Origin: Chryseobacterium sp. MYb264
Lineage (GTDB): Bacteria; Bacteroidota; Bacteroidia; Flavobacteriales; Weeksellaceae
Assembly (NCBI RefSeq): GCF_035974275.1
Contig: NZ_CP142422.1
Coordinates: 62,001-126,000 of the forward strand
Direction: 5' to 3'
DNA: 64,000 nt
In this document: positions 16,764-25,726 of the stretch, piece after piece
Layout of the letters: every line of letters begins with the position of its first letter
How positions within the stretch are numbered: the stretch's first letter is position 1
Position numbers and translations under genes: made by a program
Notes under the pieces: model-generated
The model's input: only the letters and a program-made list of their open reading frames with translations
What the model was told of the DNA's origin: nothing
Databases searched by the model: none

Positions 16764-19325
16764 TTACATTGGGCCTCCTTGCTGATCGTCTCCTGTAGCA
16801 TTGGAGTTGATGTCTTTCTTTCTTTTTGGCTGATCAATCTTTTCTCCCTGCTTAAATCGATAAGTAAGAGAAACCGAAAACTGTCTTGGTTGCCATTGCA
16901 TATAAGAGTCTCTCACACTGTTTTCAGTGTACGTTGTAGATCTCATAGCTCTTGTATTAAATATATCCTGAACATTGAAAGCAATGGTTCCGTCTCCTTT
17001 CCAGATTGTTTTAGATGCTCCGAAGTTCACCGCATACATATCTTTTCTTTCCTGATATGCTGTTTTCTGACCTCCTCTATAGAATCCCTGAAGCTGGAAA
17101 CTAAATGTTTTGTCTACTTTAATGGTAGAAGAAAGTCTGGCTCTCGTAGAGAAACCTTTACCATTGAAGTTGGCTGTAGCTTGGATAGGGTTTTTGTCTT
17201 TATCAAATGTATCATACAAAGTACTTCCTTTTGTGTTATATCCGAATAAATCTACATTTCCTAAGAATTTTAACCAGCTTGTTGCGTCCCAGTTAAAGTT
17301 TAAATCTAAACCAAAACGGTCATCTGTTCCTAAATTAATAGGTTTTGTGTGAGATTCAATACGTTTAGGATCTACAAAGGTACCATCAGTATTGGTTGCT
17401 AATTTATTATAAACCAGCATTTTTGTATCATCAGTTTGATGTCTGTAATACAATGTCGGGTTGATCGTAAATTTCTTTTTAGCAATACTGTAACCGAATT
17501 CATATGAATCAACATAAGAAGGGTTAAGGTTAATGTTTCCGTCAAAGATATTCTGGTTATCATTATAATTCGGATTAGGAATCATAAAGAACGATCTTGG
17601 GCGGTCTATTCTTCTGGTATAATTTACCAATAGCTGATTGTCTTTGGCAAACTCATAGCTTAAATAAACACTAGGGAATAGATTGTTATAATTTTTGGTT
17701 GTTATAAGTTTATCTACATTAGGATTCAGACTTTGATAATTGATATCTACATTGGACAATTCATCCCTTACACCTACTTGGTATCCTAACTTTCCTATTT
17801 TACTTTTAAACTGTAAATAAAAAGCATTGAACGTTTCTTTATAAGTTGCGTCATAAGTGTAGGGTGTAAGAAAATCTAAAACAGGCTTTGTAGAAGTACT
17901 TTCTTTAACATCATTGCTGTAGTCATTAGAGTTTATGTCAACTCTGTATCCTGCTTCTAATTTTGAATTTTCACCGATTGGCAATTCATAATCAATTTTA
18001 CCGATTACAGATTTGTTGATGGTATTTTGATTAATAACATTTTTTAAATCATCAATAGTATCATCAATATTCGTGTCATTGTAAGATCGGCTTCTTTGTA
18101 AGCTTAATGATAATGATAAATTTTGCCCTTTATCGTCAAACTTATGATCTAACCCAAAGTCACCCTGAAAAGCAAGATTATTATTGCTACCTAGCGTACG
18201 TCTGTTCGATGTATAAAAAGGATCTGTTAAAGGAGTATAATTATAAGCGATATTGCCAATATTTTCACTGTCAAAAGTTCTTACAGTACCCGATGCATTT
18301 ACCGATGTTTTTTCATTAATGTCGTATACTATTCCAGCAGAAGCATTATAGTTATTATTTTTATTTTTAGTTTCAGAATTAGTATTTCTTTGAACTAAAT
18401 CGTCCGGTAATGAAGCATTGTTAAAATAGTCATTATTCCTATTGGTGTTTTTAGATTCTCTGTAGCCACCGCCACCATTTAAAAACCAAGTGAAATTTCC
18501 TTTTCTCCAGTTCAGGTTTGCATTTAAATTAGTCTGAGGAAGATATCCTAAAGTACCAATAACACTGCCGTTAAAACCTGTTTTCTTGCTTTTCTTTAAA
18601 ATAATATTTAAAATACCCGCAGTTCCCGAAGCTTCAAATTTTGAAGAAGGATTGGTAATTACTTCAATCCTCTCAATCTGATCAGCAGGAATACTTTGTA
18701 ACGCATTCGCACCATCATCAATTCCCAATAAAGCAGAAGGTTTTCCGTTGATTAAAAATCTTACATTGCTGCTTCCTCTCATCGAAACAGTACCATCTGT
18801 ATCCACAGAAACCGATGGAACGTTTGTTAAAACATCCTGAAGATTTCCTCCTTTACTTACAATATCTTGAGACGGATCGTATGTTTTTTTATCGAGCTCT
18901 ACTTTATAAGGCTTCGTTGCCTGAACCGTAATGGTAACTCCCTGGATGTCCTGAGTTTTTACATTAGTGGCACCGCTTGCCTCAGGTTCAATAGATAGAG
19001 CACCGATGTTTCCTGCAGCCGTAATTTGTTTGTTGATGAGGCTTTTCTTGTAATCGATTGCTTCTACTGTAATATCATAATTGCCTGGTGCAAGATCCAG
19101 TTTATATTGTCCCTTTTCGTCGGTTAGCGTAGCATCACTGAAAAGCTTGTTTTCTTTATTGCTGAATGTCACAGATGCGTAAGGCACAGGCTGGTTGCTC
19201 TTATTGACAACCGATCCCGATACACCCACTTTCTCCTGACCAAAAGCAAATGCCGCCGCCGATAGAACAAAGGTAAGCCCGAGAGTTTTCTTTGTAAAAA
19301 GGTTAATAATTTCCGTCTGATTCAT
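16764..19325 (-). CDS. TonB-dependent outer-membrane receptor (beta-barrel family)
   Basis: An 853-residue outer-membrane protein. After an N-terminal leader comes a carboxypeptidase-regulatory-like domain (GVSGSVVNKSNQPVPYASVTF...GQYKLDLAPGNYDITVEA, residues 34-90). A plug domain follows (TYDPSQDIVSKGGNLQDVL, SMRGSSNVRFLINGKPSALLG, IERIEVITNPSSKFEASG, about residues 140-235). The rest is a C-terminal barrel ending RQFSVSLTYRFKQGEK, which here has an added basic tail (RKKDINSNATGDDQQGGPM). It belongs to the Bacteroidota OMP_b-brl_3 type rather than the SusC type, and no SusD partner is adjacent. The ligand is unknown. Confidence 0.9.
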   Translation of the reverse strand: MNQTEIINLFTKKTLGLTFVLSAAAFAFGQEKVGVSGSVVNKSNQPVPYASVTFSNKENKLFSDATLTDEKGQYKLDLAPGNYDITVEAIDYKKSLINKQITAAGNIGALSIEPEASGATNVKTQDIQGVTITVQATKPYKVELDKKTYDPSQDIVSKGGNLQDVLTNVPSVSVDTDGTVSMRGSSNVRFLINGKPSALLGIDDGANALQSIPADQIERIEVITNPSSKFEASGTAGILNIILKKSKKTGFNGSVIGTLGYLPQTNLNANLNWRKGNFTWFLNGGGGYRESKNTNRNNDYFNNASLPDDLVQRNTNSETKNKNNNYNASAGIVYDINEKTSVNASGTVRTFDSENIGNIAYNYTPLTDPFYTSNRRTLGSNNNLAFQGDFGLDHKFDDKGQNLSLSLSLQRSRSYNDTNIDDTIDDLKNVINQNTINKSVIGKIDYELPIGENSKLEAGYRVDINSNDYSNDVKESTSTKPVLDFLTPYTYDATYKETFNAFYLQFKSKIGKLGYQVGVRDELSNVDINYQSLNPNVDKLITTKNYNNLFPSVYLSYEFAKDNQLLVNYTRRIDRPRSFFMIPNPNYNDNQNIFDGNINLNPSYVDSYEFGYSIAKKKFTINPTLYYRHQTDDTKMLVYNKLATNTDGTFVDPKRIESHTKPINLGTDDRFGLDLNFNWDATSWLKFLGNVDLFGYNTKGSTLYDTFDKDKNPIQATANFNGKGFSTRARLSSTIKVDKTFSFQLQGFYRGGQKTAYQERKDMYAVNFGASKTIWKGDGTIAFNVQDIFNTRAMRSTTYTENSVRDSYMQWQPRQFSVSLTYRFKQGEKIDQPKRKKDINSNATGDDQQGGPM

Positions 19326-19493
19326 AGATTTGTTTTTGTGTAAAATCGTGAAAGTAATATTCCTAGTATTGTGAATTTAATAAATGCTTAAATTTTAAAA
19401 TACTAGGGTAGTTTATGTATTTGTAATGTATATGTCGTCTTTTAGGACTAAATGTTAATTATTATATTGTTAAATTAAAGTTAATTTTTTCTT

Positions 19494-20519
19494 CTATTTA
19501 ATATTTTTTGAATTCAGCCAGTCCTGATACGCTTTTGCATTAATAGCATGCTGTTCGGCACTTGCCGTAAATTTGTGATAACCGAATCTCGCTGGATCAG
19601 CACACATAAAAATGTAATCGTTGCTTTCTGCATTCAAAACAGCATCTACAGAGTTTTTATCAACGATGCAGATTGGCCCCGGGGGAATTCCTTTATTAGC
19701 ATACGTATTATAAGGCGACGGAGTAGACAGATGCTTATAAAAAACTCTTTTTATCGATTCTTTAAAATTCGTTTGCTGGTTGATTGCATAAATTACCGTT
19801 GGGTCAGACTGAAGTTTCATGCCTTTTCTGTAACGGTTTAAATATAATCCCGCAATAGTTCTCATTTCATCCTTCTTTCCTCCCGATTCTTTATAAACGA
19901 TGGATGCCAAAGCATAAACCTGATCTCTCGTTAAACCTGATTGTTGCTCTTTCGCTTTTCTTTCGCTGTTCCAAAAATCATTGTACTGATCTTCGAATTT
20001 TTTGAAAAACTCTTTCGGAGTAACCGTCCAGAAAAAATTATAGGTATCGATGAAGAAATATTTTTTCAGATCTTCAGCATTTTTATAGCCTTTTTCGGTG
20101 GCGATACTGTTCAGATTATCTACAAATTTTAAAGAATCCAGCTCTGTTTTTTTGGTTACTTTACCCACCATCTGGTAGATGTCTCCAAAATCACCAATTC
20201 TAAAACTGTTCTCGCTTTGGTTTCCGGCTTTGATCATATTCACCAAATTGGTATTCCCCAATCCTTTCTGAAAATGATAACGTCCCGGTTTGAAACTTTG
20301 TTCCAGCCCTTTCATTTTAGCAACGGTTTCGAAAGATTCTTTGTCTTTTACATATTTTCCGACCGAGTCTAATATTTGTTTAAAGCTCGCCTGATGCGGA
20401 ATCAAAACATAACCGTCATTTTCTACATTGTTGCCGTAATATTTATTATAAAATCTCAAACCAAAAAATCCACCTACTACCACAACAAGTAGGATAATGA
20501 TGAAAATTGCTTTTTTCAT
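19494..20519 (-). CDS. mltG: Endolytic transglycosylase MltG
   Basis: Inner-membrane YceG-like enzyme that cuts nascent glycan strands and so sets their length. One N-terminal transmembrane helix (residues 3-22) is followed by a LysM-like region and the catalytic domain. The catalytic Glu is E211 (IVYKESGGKKDEMRTIAG), and the signatures LQSDPTVIYAI and YNTYANKGIPPGPICIVD are intact. The 341 residues match the family size. dapF lies 28 bp upstream on the same strand. Both contribute to peptidoglycan: DapF makes meso-diaminopimelate and MltG trims the polymer. Confidence 0.95.
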   Translation of the reverse strand: MKKAIFIIILLVVVVGGFFGLRFYNKYYGNNVENDGYVLIPHQASFKQILDSVGKYVKDKESFETVAKMKGLEQSFKPGRYHFQKGLGNTNLVNMIKAGNQSENSFRIGDFGDIYQMVGKVTKKTELDSLKFVDNLNSIATEKGYKNAEDLKKYFFIDTYNFFWTVTPKEFFKKFEDQYNDFWNSERKAKEQQSGLTRDQVYALASIVYKESGGKKDEMRTIAGLYLNRYRKGMKLQSDPTVIYAINQQTNFKESIKRVFYKHLSTPSPYNTYANKGIPPGPICIVDKNSVDAVLNAESNDYIFMCADPARFGYHKFTASAEQHAINAKAYQDWLNSKNIK

Positions 20520-20547
20520 AAATGTTGATTAAAAGTTGACTGAATTT

Positions 20548-21315
20548 TTATAAAAGGTCTACCTTTCCTTTAAAAACCTGCTTTGCCGGGCCTTCAAGCC
20601 AAATATTCTGGAAATAATCTCCGTTTTTTTCGGCATATACTTTAAGATTTCCGCCCAGCGTTTTAACTTTTACAGAAATTAGATTGTTATTTTGCAGAAA
20701 AGTTAAAGCCGAAGCCGTAACTCCCGTTCCGCAACTGAAGGTTTCGTCCTCAACGCCTCGTTCATAGGTTCTTACAAAAATCTCTTCTTCAGAAATTTTT
20801 TCAACAAAGTTCACGTTAATCCCTTTTTCTTTATAATTTTCAGAATTTCTGATTCCGTTCCCATGGGCAAAGACGTTGTAATTCACAATATCTTCAACAT
20901 ATTTTACATAATGGGGCGATCCGGTGTCCATCACTGTATCGTCACCGTCATTTGAAATCAGATCCACATCTTTCATTTTAAGTTTAATAATTCCGTTATG
21001 AATTTCCGCATCATGCTCACCATCGATGGCGATAAACTTACATTTACCTTCAAAAATATCTAAGAAAAAAGCAAACGCCACCGAACAACGCGCTCCGTTT
21101 CCACAGAAACTTTTAGAACCGTCAGAATTATAGTAATCCACTTCGAAATCATAGCCTTCCGCATGATTTATTTTGATAAGTCCGTCCGCGCCAATTCCGA
21201 AACGGCGGTCGCAGAGTTTCTGGATATTTTCTATTGATAAATCATTCCACTCTCCGGAACGATTATCAAGCATTACAAAATCGTTGCCTGTCCCCTGATA
21301 TTTATAAAATTCCAT
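20548..21315 (-). CDS. dapF: Diaminopimelate epimerase
   Basis: Converts LL- to meso-diaminopimelate for lysine and peptidoglycan synthesis, without cofactor. The two catalytic Cys are C71 (SFCGNGARC) and C195 (ETFSCGTGVTAS). The opening FYKYQGTGNDFVMLDN and the GSPHYVKYV region are family hallmarks. It is 255 residues long, normal for the family. Probably cotranscribed with mltG, which begins 28 bp downstream. Confidence 0.96.
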   Translation of the reverse strand: MEFYKYQGTGNDFVMLDNRSGEWNDLSIENIQKLCDRRFGIGADGLIKINHAEGYDFEVDYYNSDGSKSFCGNGARCSVAFAFFLDIFEGKCKFIAIDGEHDAEIHNGIIKLKMKDVDLISNDGDDTVMDTGSPHYVKYVEDIVNYNVFAHGNGIRNSENYKEKGINVNFVEKISEEEIFVRTYERGVEDETFSCGTGVTASALTFLQNNNLISVKVKTLGGNLKVYAEKNGDYFQNIWLEGPAKQVFKGKVDLL

Positions 21316-21420
21316 ATTTTTTCTCTTATTTGTCTAAAGAATTAACTTACAAAATTACTAAATATTTAAAACAAAAACGAACAGTGTTAGCTGCTCGTTT
21401 TCTTATTTAGAATGATTATA

Positions 21421-22104
21421 TTATCTTCTGAAACCTCCTGATCCTGATGAGGAAGAAGAGCTGTTCTGCTGTGTAGTTGGCGAACTGTTTCTAAATCCTC
21501 CTGAATTTGAATTATTCTGCTGCTGTTGCGGCTGAGGAGTTGTATTTCTGAAACCGCCACTGTTGTTATTCTGTTGTGGCTGTGTATTATACTGCTGCTG
21601 ATTCCTGAAACCGCTGTTGTTCTGTCTCTGGCTGTTGTTTTGCTGCTGGTTTCTGAATCCTCCCTGATTACTGTTCGAGTTTGAATTTCTGAAACCCCCA
21701 CTGTTGTTATTCCCCTGAGAATTAGAATTTCTGAATCCTCCTGAATTATTTCTTCCGCTGTTATTGTTAGAGTTGGAGTTTCCGAAACTTCCCTGATACG
21801 TATTCTGTCCCTGACCGCTGGATCTTCTTTCTACATATACTTTTCTTCTTGAATTATTATAATTGTAGTAATAGTAAGGAGCGCCGTTATCATAGTAATA
21901 ATTAACATCATTTCTGTAATAATATCCATCGTTACCCCAATATCCTCCGTTTCCATAATATCCTGAAGGTGCATAGTAATACCCATTATTGTAATAAGGA
22001 TCACCATATCCTCCTGTACTCGCATAGCCGTCTGAATAGGCGATACAAGATGATAAGCTGGCTATAGCGAAAATACTTAATGTTATTTTTAATAAATTTT
22101 TCAT
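21421..22104 (-). CDS. Low-complexity lipoprotein with GGFRN repeats
   Basis: 227 residues. The N-terminus is a lipoprotein signal (MKNLLKITLSIFAIASLSSC). Residues 22-85 are Gly/Tyr/Asn-rich (YYNNGYYYAPSGYYGNGGYWGNDGYY is typical in style). Residues 100-227 hold about seven spaced copies of (G)GFRN, each followed by Asn/Gln/Ser spacers, ending SGGFRR. Such surface lipoproteins are common in Chryseobacterium, with unknown function; the extended, disordered repeats suggest a surface fibre or RNA-protein-like sticky coat, which is only a guess. It starts 4 bp after pnuC ends and is probably cotranscribed with it. Confidence 0.7.
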   Translation of the reverse strand: MKNLLKITLSIFAIASLSSCIAYSDGYASTGGYGDPYYNNGYYYAPSGYYGNGGYWGNDGYYYRNDVNYYYDNGAPYYYYNYNNSRRKVYVERRSSGQGQNTYQGSFGNSNSNNNSGRNNSGGFRNSNSQGNNNSGGFRNSNSNSNQGGFRNQQQNNSQRQNNSGFRNQQQYNTQPQQNNNSGGFRNTTPQPQQQQNNSNSGGFRNSSPTTQQNSSSSSSGSGGFRR

Positions 22105-22108
22105 GACT

Positions 22109-22780
22109 TTACTGTACTTTTTTTGCTTTAAAACTTTTTTCCCAATTGACGTATCCTGAGATCGCCATTATAGTAAATACCAAATATTGCACCGAAGTGA
22201 TGCCGAGACCTTTATAAATCATCATAGGAATGCAAATGATATCTCCGATGATCCAGAAAATCCAACTGTCTATGCGTCTTTTCGCCATCAGCCACATGCC
22301 GAGTAAAAAGGTGGAAGTGGTGACTACATCCAGCCAGTTGGCCCAATCCAGATGGTAAAGACCAAGATTTACCTTTTCCATTGAAAATTGATTGTCGATA
22401 TAGGGTTTAAAATAATATACTATAGTTACTAAGATTAAACTTATAATGAAAAGTAAAATCCCATATATCCATTCTTTTTTTTCTGCCCATTTTACATCTA
22501 CATGAATATTATCCTCTGAATTTTTAGACCATAAGATCCAGCCATAGATGCTGATGGCGGTATAATATACATTAATCATGCAATCACCAAGCAACCCGAA
22601 ATTGAAAAGAATGTAAACGTAAATCAGGGTAGAAATGATTCCCGTGGGATAAACCCAGATATTTTTTTTAATTGAAAAATATACGCTTAGAATTCCGAAA
22701 AAAGCAGCTGAGCCTTCAAGGAATATATCTAAATAACTGTAGGCTTTGTAAGGGCTTACGAAAAGATCGTATAAATTCAT
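22109..22780 (-). CDS. pnuC: PnuC-type nicotinamide riboside transporter
   Basis: Inner-membrane facilitator for nicotinamide riboside uptake into NAD salvage. The protein has seven or so hydrophobic helices, with the family pattern around YLDIFLEGSAAFFGILSVYFSIKKNIWVYPTGIIS and ISIYGWILW; the C-terminal half contains DWANWLDVVTTSTFLLGMWLMAKRRIDSWIFWIIGD. The start chosen is the Met at 22780 (MNLYDLF), because the upstream Met at 22798 adds only MRIFEH with no family counterpart. No nadR or other NAD gene is adjacent, so PnuC identity rests on sequence pattern; another vitamin-related PnuC substrate cannot be excluded. Confidence 0.88.
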   Translation of the reverse strand: MNLYDLFVSPYKAYSYLDIFLEGSAAFFGILSVYFSIKKNIWVYPTGIISTLIYVYILFNFGLLGDCMINVYYTAISIYGWILWSKNSEDNIHVDVKWAEKKEWIYGILLFIISLILVTIVYYFKPYIDNQFSMEKVNLGLYHLDWANWLDVVTTSTFLLGMWLMAKRRIDSWIFWIIGDIICIPMMIYKGLGITSVQYLVFTIMAISGYVNWEKSFKAKKVQ

Positions 22781-22944
22781 GTGTTCAAAAATACGCAAAA
22801 AACAGCAGGTTTTAAAATAATTTAAATAATATGCAATTTTAGTTTTTAACCATTTGTATCTAAATTAATTAATGAAAGTTTATCAATAAACCTTATGATT
22901 TCCAAAATTTTTATATTTTCGTAAATCTTTAATAAATAAAAAAT

Positions 22945-24462
22945 ATGTCTAAAATTTGGATTAAGAAGCCGCTAAGTGCCTATGAGGCAGATATGCAAAA
23001 GAGCGAGCTGAAAAAAGTCCTTGGTAAATGGAGTTTAACCGCAATTGGAGTAGGAGCGATTATTGGTGGAGGAATTTTTGTACTTACCGGTACAGGTGCT
23101 TATTATCACGCGGGGCCGGCATTGGCAATCTCTTTCATCGTTGCTGGTATTGCCTGTGTTTTTGCTGCTTTATGTTATGCTGAATTTGCGTCCATTATTC
23201 CGGTAGAGGGGTCGGCTTATGCATACGCTTACGGTACAGTAGGTGAAATTTTTGCCTGGGCAATGGGCTGGTGTCTCATTTTAGAATACGCAATGGCCAG
23301 TATGGCGGTATCGGTGAGCTGGTCCGGATATTTTACGAAATTTCTCAAGATCTTTGGTGTTCATCTCCCGTCTTATCTGACTTCCGATCCGGCAAGTTAT
23401 ACCGGAGAAGGATTTTCAATGAATTTACCGGCTTTTATTTTGGTGCTTTTGATTACCGGACTGTTGGTAAAAGGGACAAAGGAAGCTGCAGGAGCCAATA
23501 ATTTAATTGTACTGCTAAAAACAACAGCAGTGGTGTTTGTGGTGATTGCAGGAGCCTCTATCATATTTTCAAGCCCGGAAATGTATACCGCAGCGGAAGG
23601 TGTGAAAAATTGGAATCCTTTTATTCCGGATCAGACTTTGATTAAAAATTCTGAAGGTGAAATGGTTTCAGCGTATGGTATCAAAGGAATTATTTCAGGA
23701 GCAGCGGCAATTTTCTTTGCCTATATCGGTTTTGATGCGGTGTCCACGCAGGCTGGAGAAGCGATTAATCCTAAGAAGGACGTTCCTTTCGCGATCATCA
23801 CTTCATTATTGATCTGTACTGCTTTATATATTTGTGTATCTCTTGTTTTAACAGGAATGATGCACTATACAGACTTTAATCCTGAAGGTAAATTTCCTGA
23901 TGCGATTAAGGCGCCTGTGGCTTATGCTTTCGAAATTGCAGGGAAACACTGGGCAAGTAATATTGTAACGATTGCAGCTACCGTAGGTTTAATTTCTGTG
24001 GTAATGGTCATGATGATGGGACAGTCCAGAATTTTCATCGGAATGGCGAAAGACGGCTTGATTCCTAAATTCTTCGGGGAACTTCACCCAAAAACAAGAA
24101 CGCCTTACAAAGGAATTATCCTGTTGGGAGTTGTAGTTGCATTTATCGCAGCATTTACTCCAATTTCCACATTGGCTGATATGACGAGTTTCGGAACCCT
24201 GTTTGCATTTACACTGGTATGTGTCGCGGTTTGGGTCATGAGAAAAAGACAGCCAGATCTTGTAAGACCTTTCAAAGTGCCTGCTTACAAAATAGTGGTA
24301 GCATTAGGAGTAATCATCAATGTATATTTGATTTTCAACCTAAGTGCTCATGCATTGGAGCTTTCTGCATGTTGGTTATTCCTTGGAGGTTTGGTATACT
24401 TCCTGTACGGAAAATCGCACAGTAAGCTAAACAATCCGGAAAAATATAAGAATATTGACTAA
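22945..24462 (+). CDS. APC-family amino-acid permease
   Basis: A 505-residue integral membrane protein with 12-14 hydrophobic helices. The first helix has the APC signature TAIGVGAIIGGGIFVLTG (residues 32-49), where the unwound GxG segment binds the amino group. Other family marks are GSAYAYAYGTVGEIFAWAMGWCLILEY and FFAYIGFDAVSTQAGEAINPKKDVP. The pattern fits the cationic amino-acid transporter (CAT/YfnA-like) branch; substrate not certain. It is a single gene ending at a UUCG-loop terminator. Confidence 0.9.
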   Translation: MSKIWIKKPLSAYEADMQKSELKKVLGKWSLTAIGVGAIIGGGIFVLTGTGAYYHAGPALAISFIVAGIACVFAALCYAEFASIIPVEGSAYAYAYGTVGEIFAWAMGWCLILEYAMASMAVSVSWSGYFTKFLKIFGVHLPSYLTSDPASYTGEGFSMNLPAFILVLLITGLLVKGTKEAAGANNLIVLLKTTAVVFVVIAGASIIFSSPEMYTAAEGVKNWNPFIPDQTLIKNSEGEMVSAYGIKGIISGAAAIFFAYIGFDAVSTQAGEAINPKKDVPFAIITSLLICTALYICVSLVLTGMMHYTDFNPEGKFPDAIKAPVAYAFEIAGKHWASNIVTIAATVGLISVVMVMMMGQSRIFIGMAKDGLIPKFFGELHPKTRTPYKGIILLGVVVAFIAAFTPISTLADMTSFGTLFAFTLVCVAVWVMRKRQPDLVRPFKVPAYKIVVALGVIINVYLIFNLSAHALELSACWLFLGGLVYFLYGKSHSKLNNPEKYKNID

Positions 24463-24469
24463 TATACTC

Positions 24470-24491
24470 ACCCGCTTCGGCGGGTTTTTTT
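24470..24491 (+). terminator. Intrinsic terminator with UUCG loop
   Basis: Stem acccgc / gcgggt around a ttcg tetraloop, followed by a run of T; ends the permease gene. The T tract runs into the -7 box of the next gene. Confidence 0.85.
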
Positions 24492-24498
24492 ATTTTTG
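24491..24498 (+). promoter_or_regulatory. -7 box of the Asp-box propeller gene
   Basis: TATTTTTG fits TAnnTTTG and overlaps the T-run of the preceding terminator. The ATG is only 6 nt downstream, so the transcript would be near-leaderless. Confidence 0.5.
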
Positions 24499-24504
24499 TT
24501 ATCT

Positions 24505-25512
24505 ATGAAAAAATTACTTTTAGTTTTATTTGCCTTTGTGGGAATATTTGCCTTTTCTCAACAAGTTGAAAGTTTTATCACTATTTTTAATGATAAAATA
24601 AGCATCCGTGCCATTGAGTTATATGACAATAAAGTCTGGTACAGCGGAACAGATTCTAAATTTGGCTTTGTAGACTTAAAAAATCCGAACAATCAAAAAC
24701 AGATTCAGCTTTCAAAAAAGAATCTTCAATTCAGAACGTTGGCTCAGGATAAAAAATACTTTTACACCATTAATGTAGAAAGTCCTGCAGAGTTTTTTAA
24801 AATCGAAAAAAAAAGCTTAAAATCCGAAGTGATATTTAAGGATACCGCGAAAGCTGCTTTTTATGATGCATTAATCTCTCATAAACGAAAATTCTACACC
24901 TATAGTGATCCTGATAAGAATCTTAAACTTAAATTTATTAAATTTGATTACAATAAAAAACAATTTAGTTCTGAATTGTATGATAAACTTCTCTTAAGAA
25001 AAGGGGAAGGTGCTTTTGCGGGAAGTAATACCAATATTAGTGCTTTTGAAAATTGGATTTGGATTGCTACCTCATGGAAAATTTTAAAATTAAATACAAA
25101 AGACAATACAATTGAGCAGTTTTACACGGGTATGGAAACCGGATTTTCAACCGGCATTTTTTCAATTGATTTTTCAGATGAAAACTTTGGTGTTGCTGTA
25201 GGCGGAAATTATATGGCTCCTGAAGATAACGAAAACAACATTGCCACAACCAATAACGGTGGTAAAGATTGGAAAATACAAGCTTCCGGTAAGAATGGAG
25301 GTTATAAATCTTGCGTAAAAATTAGACCTCACAGTAATGGAAAAGATATGATTACGATTGGATCGAAAAATATTGAATTTTCCAGCGACTACGGCAAGAC
25401 TTGGACAAAAATATCCGAAGAAAAGAGTCTTTTTACATGCGAATGGGTTGATGAGAGTACAGTCGTTGTAGCAGGAAAAGATAGAATTTCTATTTTGAAA
25501 TTAAAGTTTTAA
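24505..25512 (+). CDS. Secreted beta-propeller (YCF48/Asp-box type) protein
   Basis: The start is the ATG at 24505, which gives a signal peptide MKKLLLVLFAFVGIFAFSQ; a TTG 9 nt upstream would add only three residues. The mature part repeats beta-propeller blades and holds two Asp-box-like motifs, NNGGKDWKIQASG and SSDYGKTWTKISEE (SxDxGxTW form), as in YCF48-like and sialidase-like folds. No catalytic glutamate or tyrosine pair could be assigned, so enzymatic activity is not claimed. Probable periplasmic or surface protein with a binding role. Confidence 0.75.
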   Translation: MKKLLLVLFAFVGIFAFSQQVESFITIFNDKISIRAIELYDNKVWYSGTDSKFGFVDLKNPNNQKQIQLSKKNLQFRTLAQDKKYFYTINVESPAEFFKIEKKSLKSEVIFKDTAKAAFYDALISHKRKFYTYSDPDKNLKLKFIKFDYNKKQFSSELYDKLLLRKGEGAFAGSNTNISAFENWIWIATSWKILKLNTKDNTIEQFYTGMETGFSTGIFSIDFSDENFGVAVGGNYMAPEDNENNIATTNNGGKDWKIQASGKNGGYKSCVKIRPHSNGKDMITIGSKNIEFSSDYGKTWTKISEEKSLFTCEWVDESTVVVAGKDRISILKLKF

Positions 25513-25540
25513 TTCTTTATTTGAATTTAAAGATGCGCTC

Positions 25541-25662
25541 CGTCAGTTCGAGTGTTTTTCGCAGCAAAGCGAAGAAAAATGTATCGAGAACTTTATTTTA
25601 AGATTAAATAAAAAGCATTTCATCAAACAGTTCTCGATATGCTGCGCTACTCGAACTGACGG
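25541..25662. repeat. Composite inverted repeat element
   Basis: The left arm, 25541-25592 (cgtcagttcgagtg ... tatcgagaact), recurs inverted at 25628-25662 (agttctcgat ... ctcgaactgacgg). Inside the left arm is a second palindrome (tttttcgc ... gcgaagaaaaa). A related copy of the left arm is at 4956-5009. It lies between two plus-strand genes in a 214-bp gap. Confidence 0.8.
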
Positions 25663-25726
25663 AATTCTCGTTTAATAGTCAAGAAATAAAGATTCTTCTT
25701 AAATTAATTTTCACTAAATTTTCCCC

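Noticed and set aside
21387..21701. Second frame inside the GGFRN lipoprotein gene
   Set aside because: It is the low-complexity repeat read in another frame.
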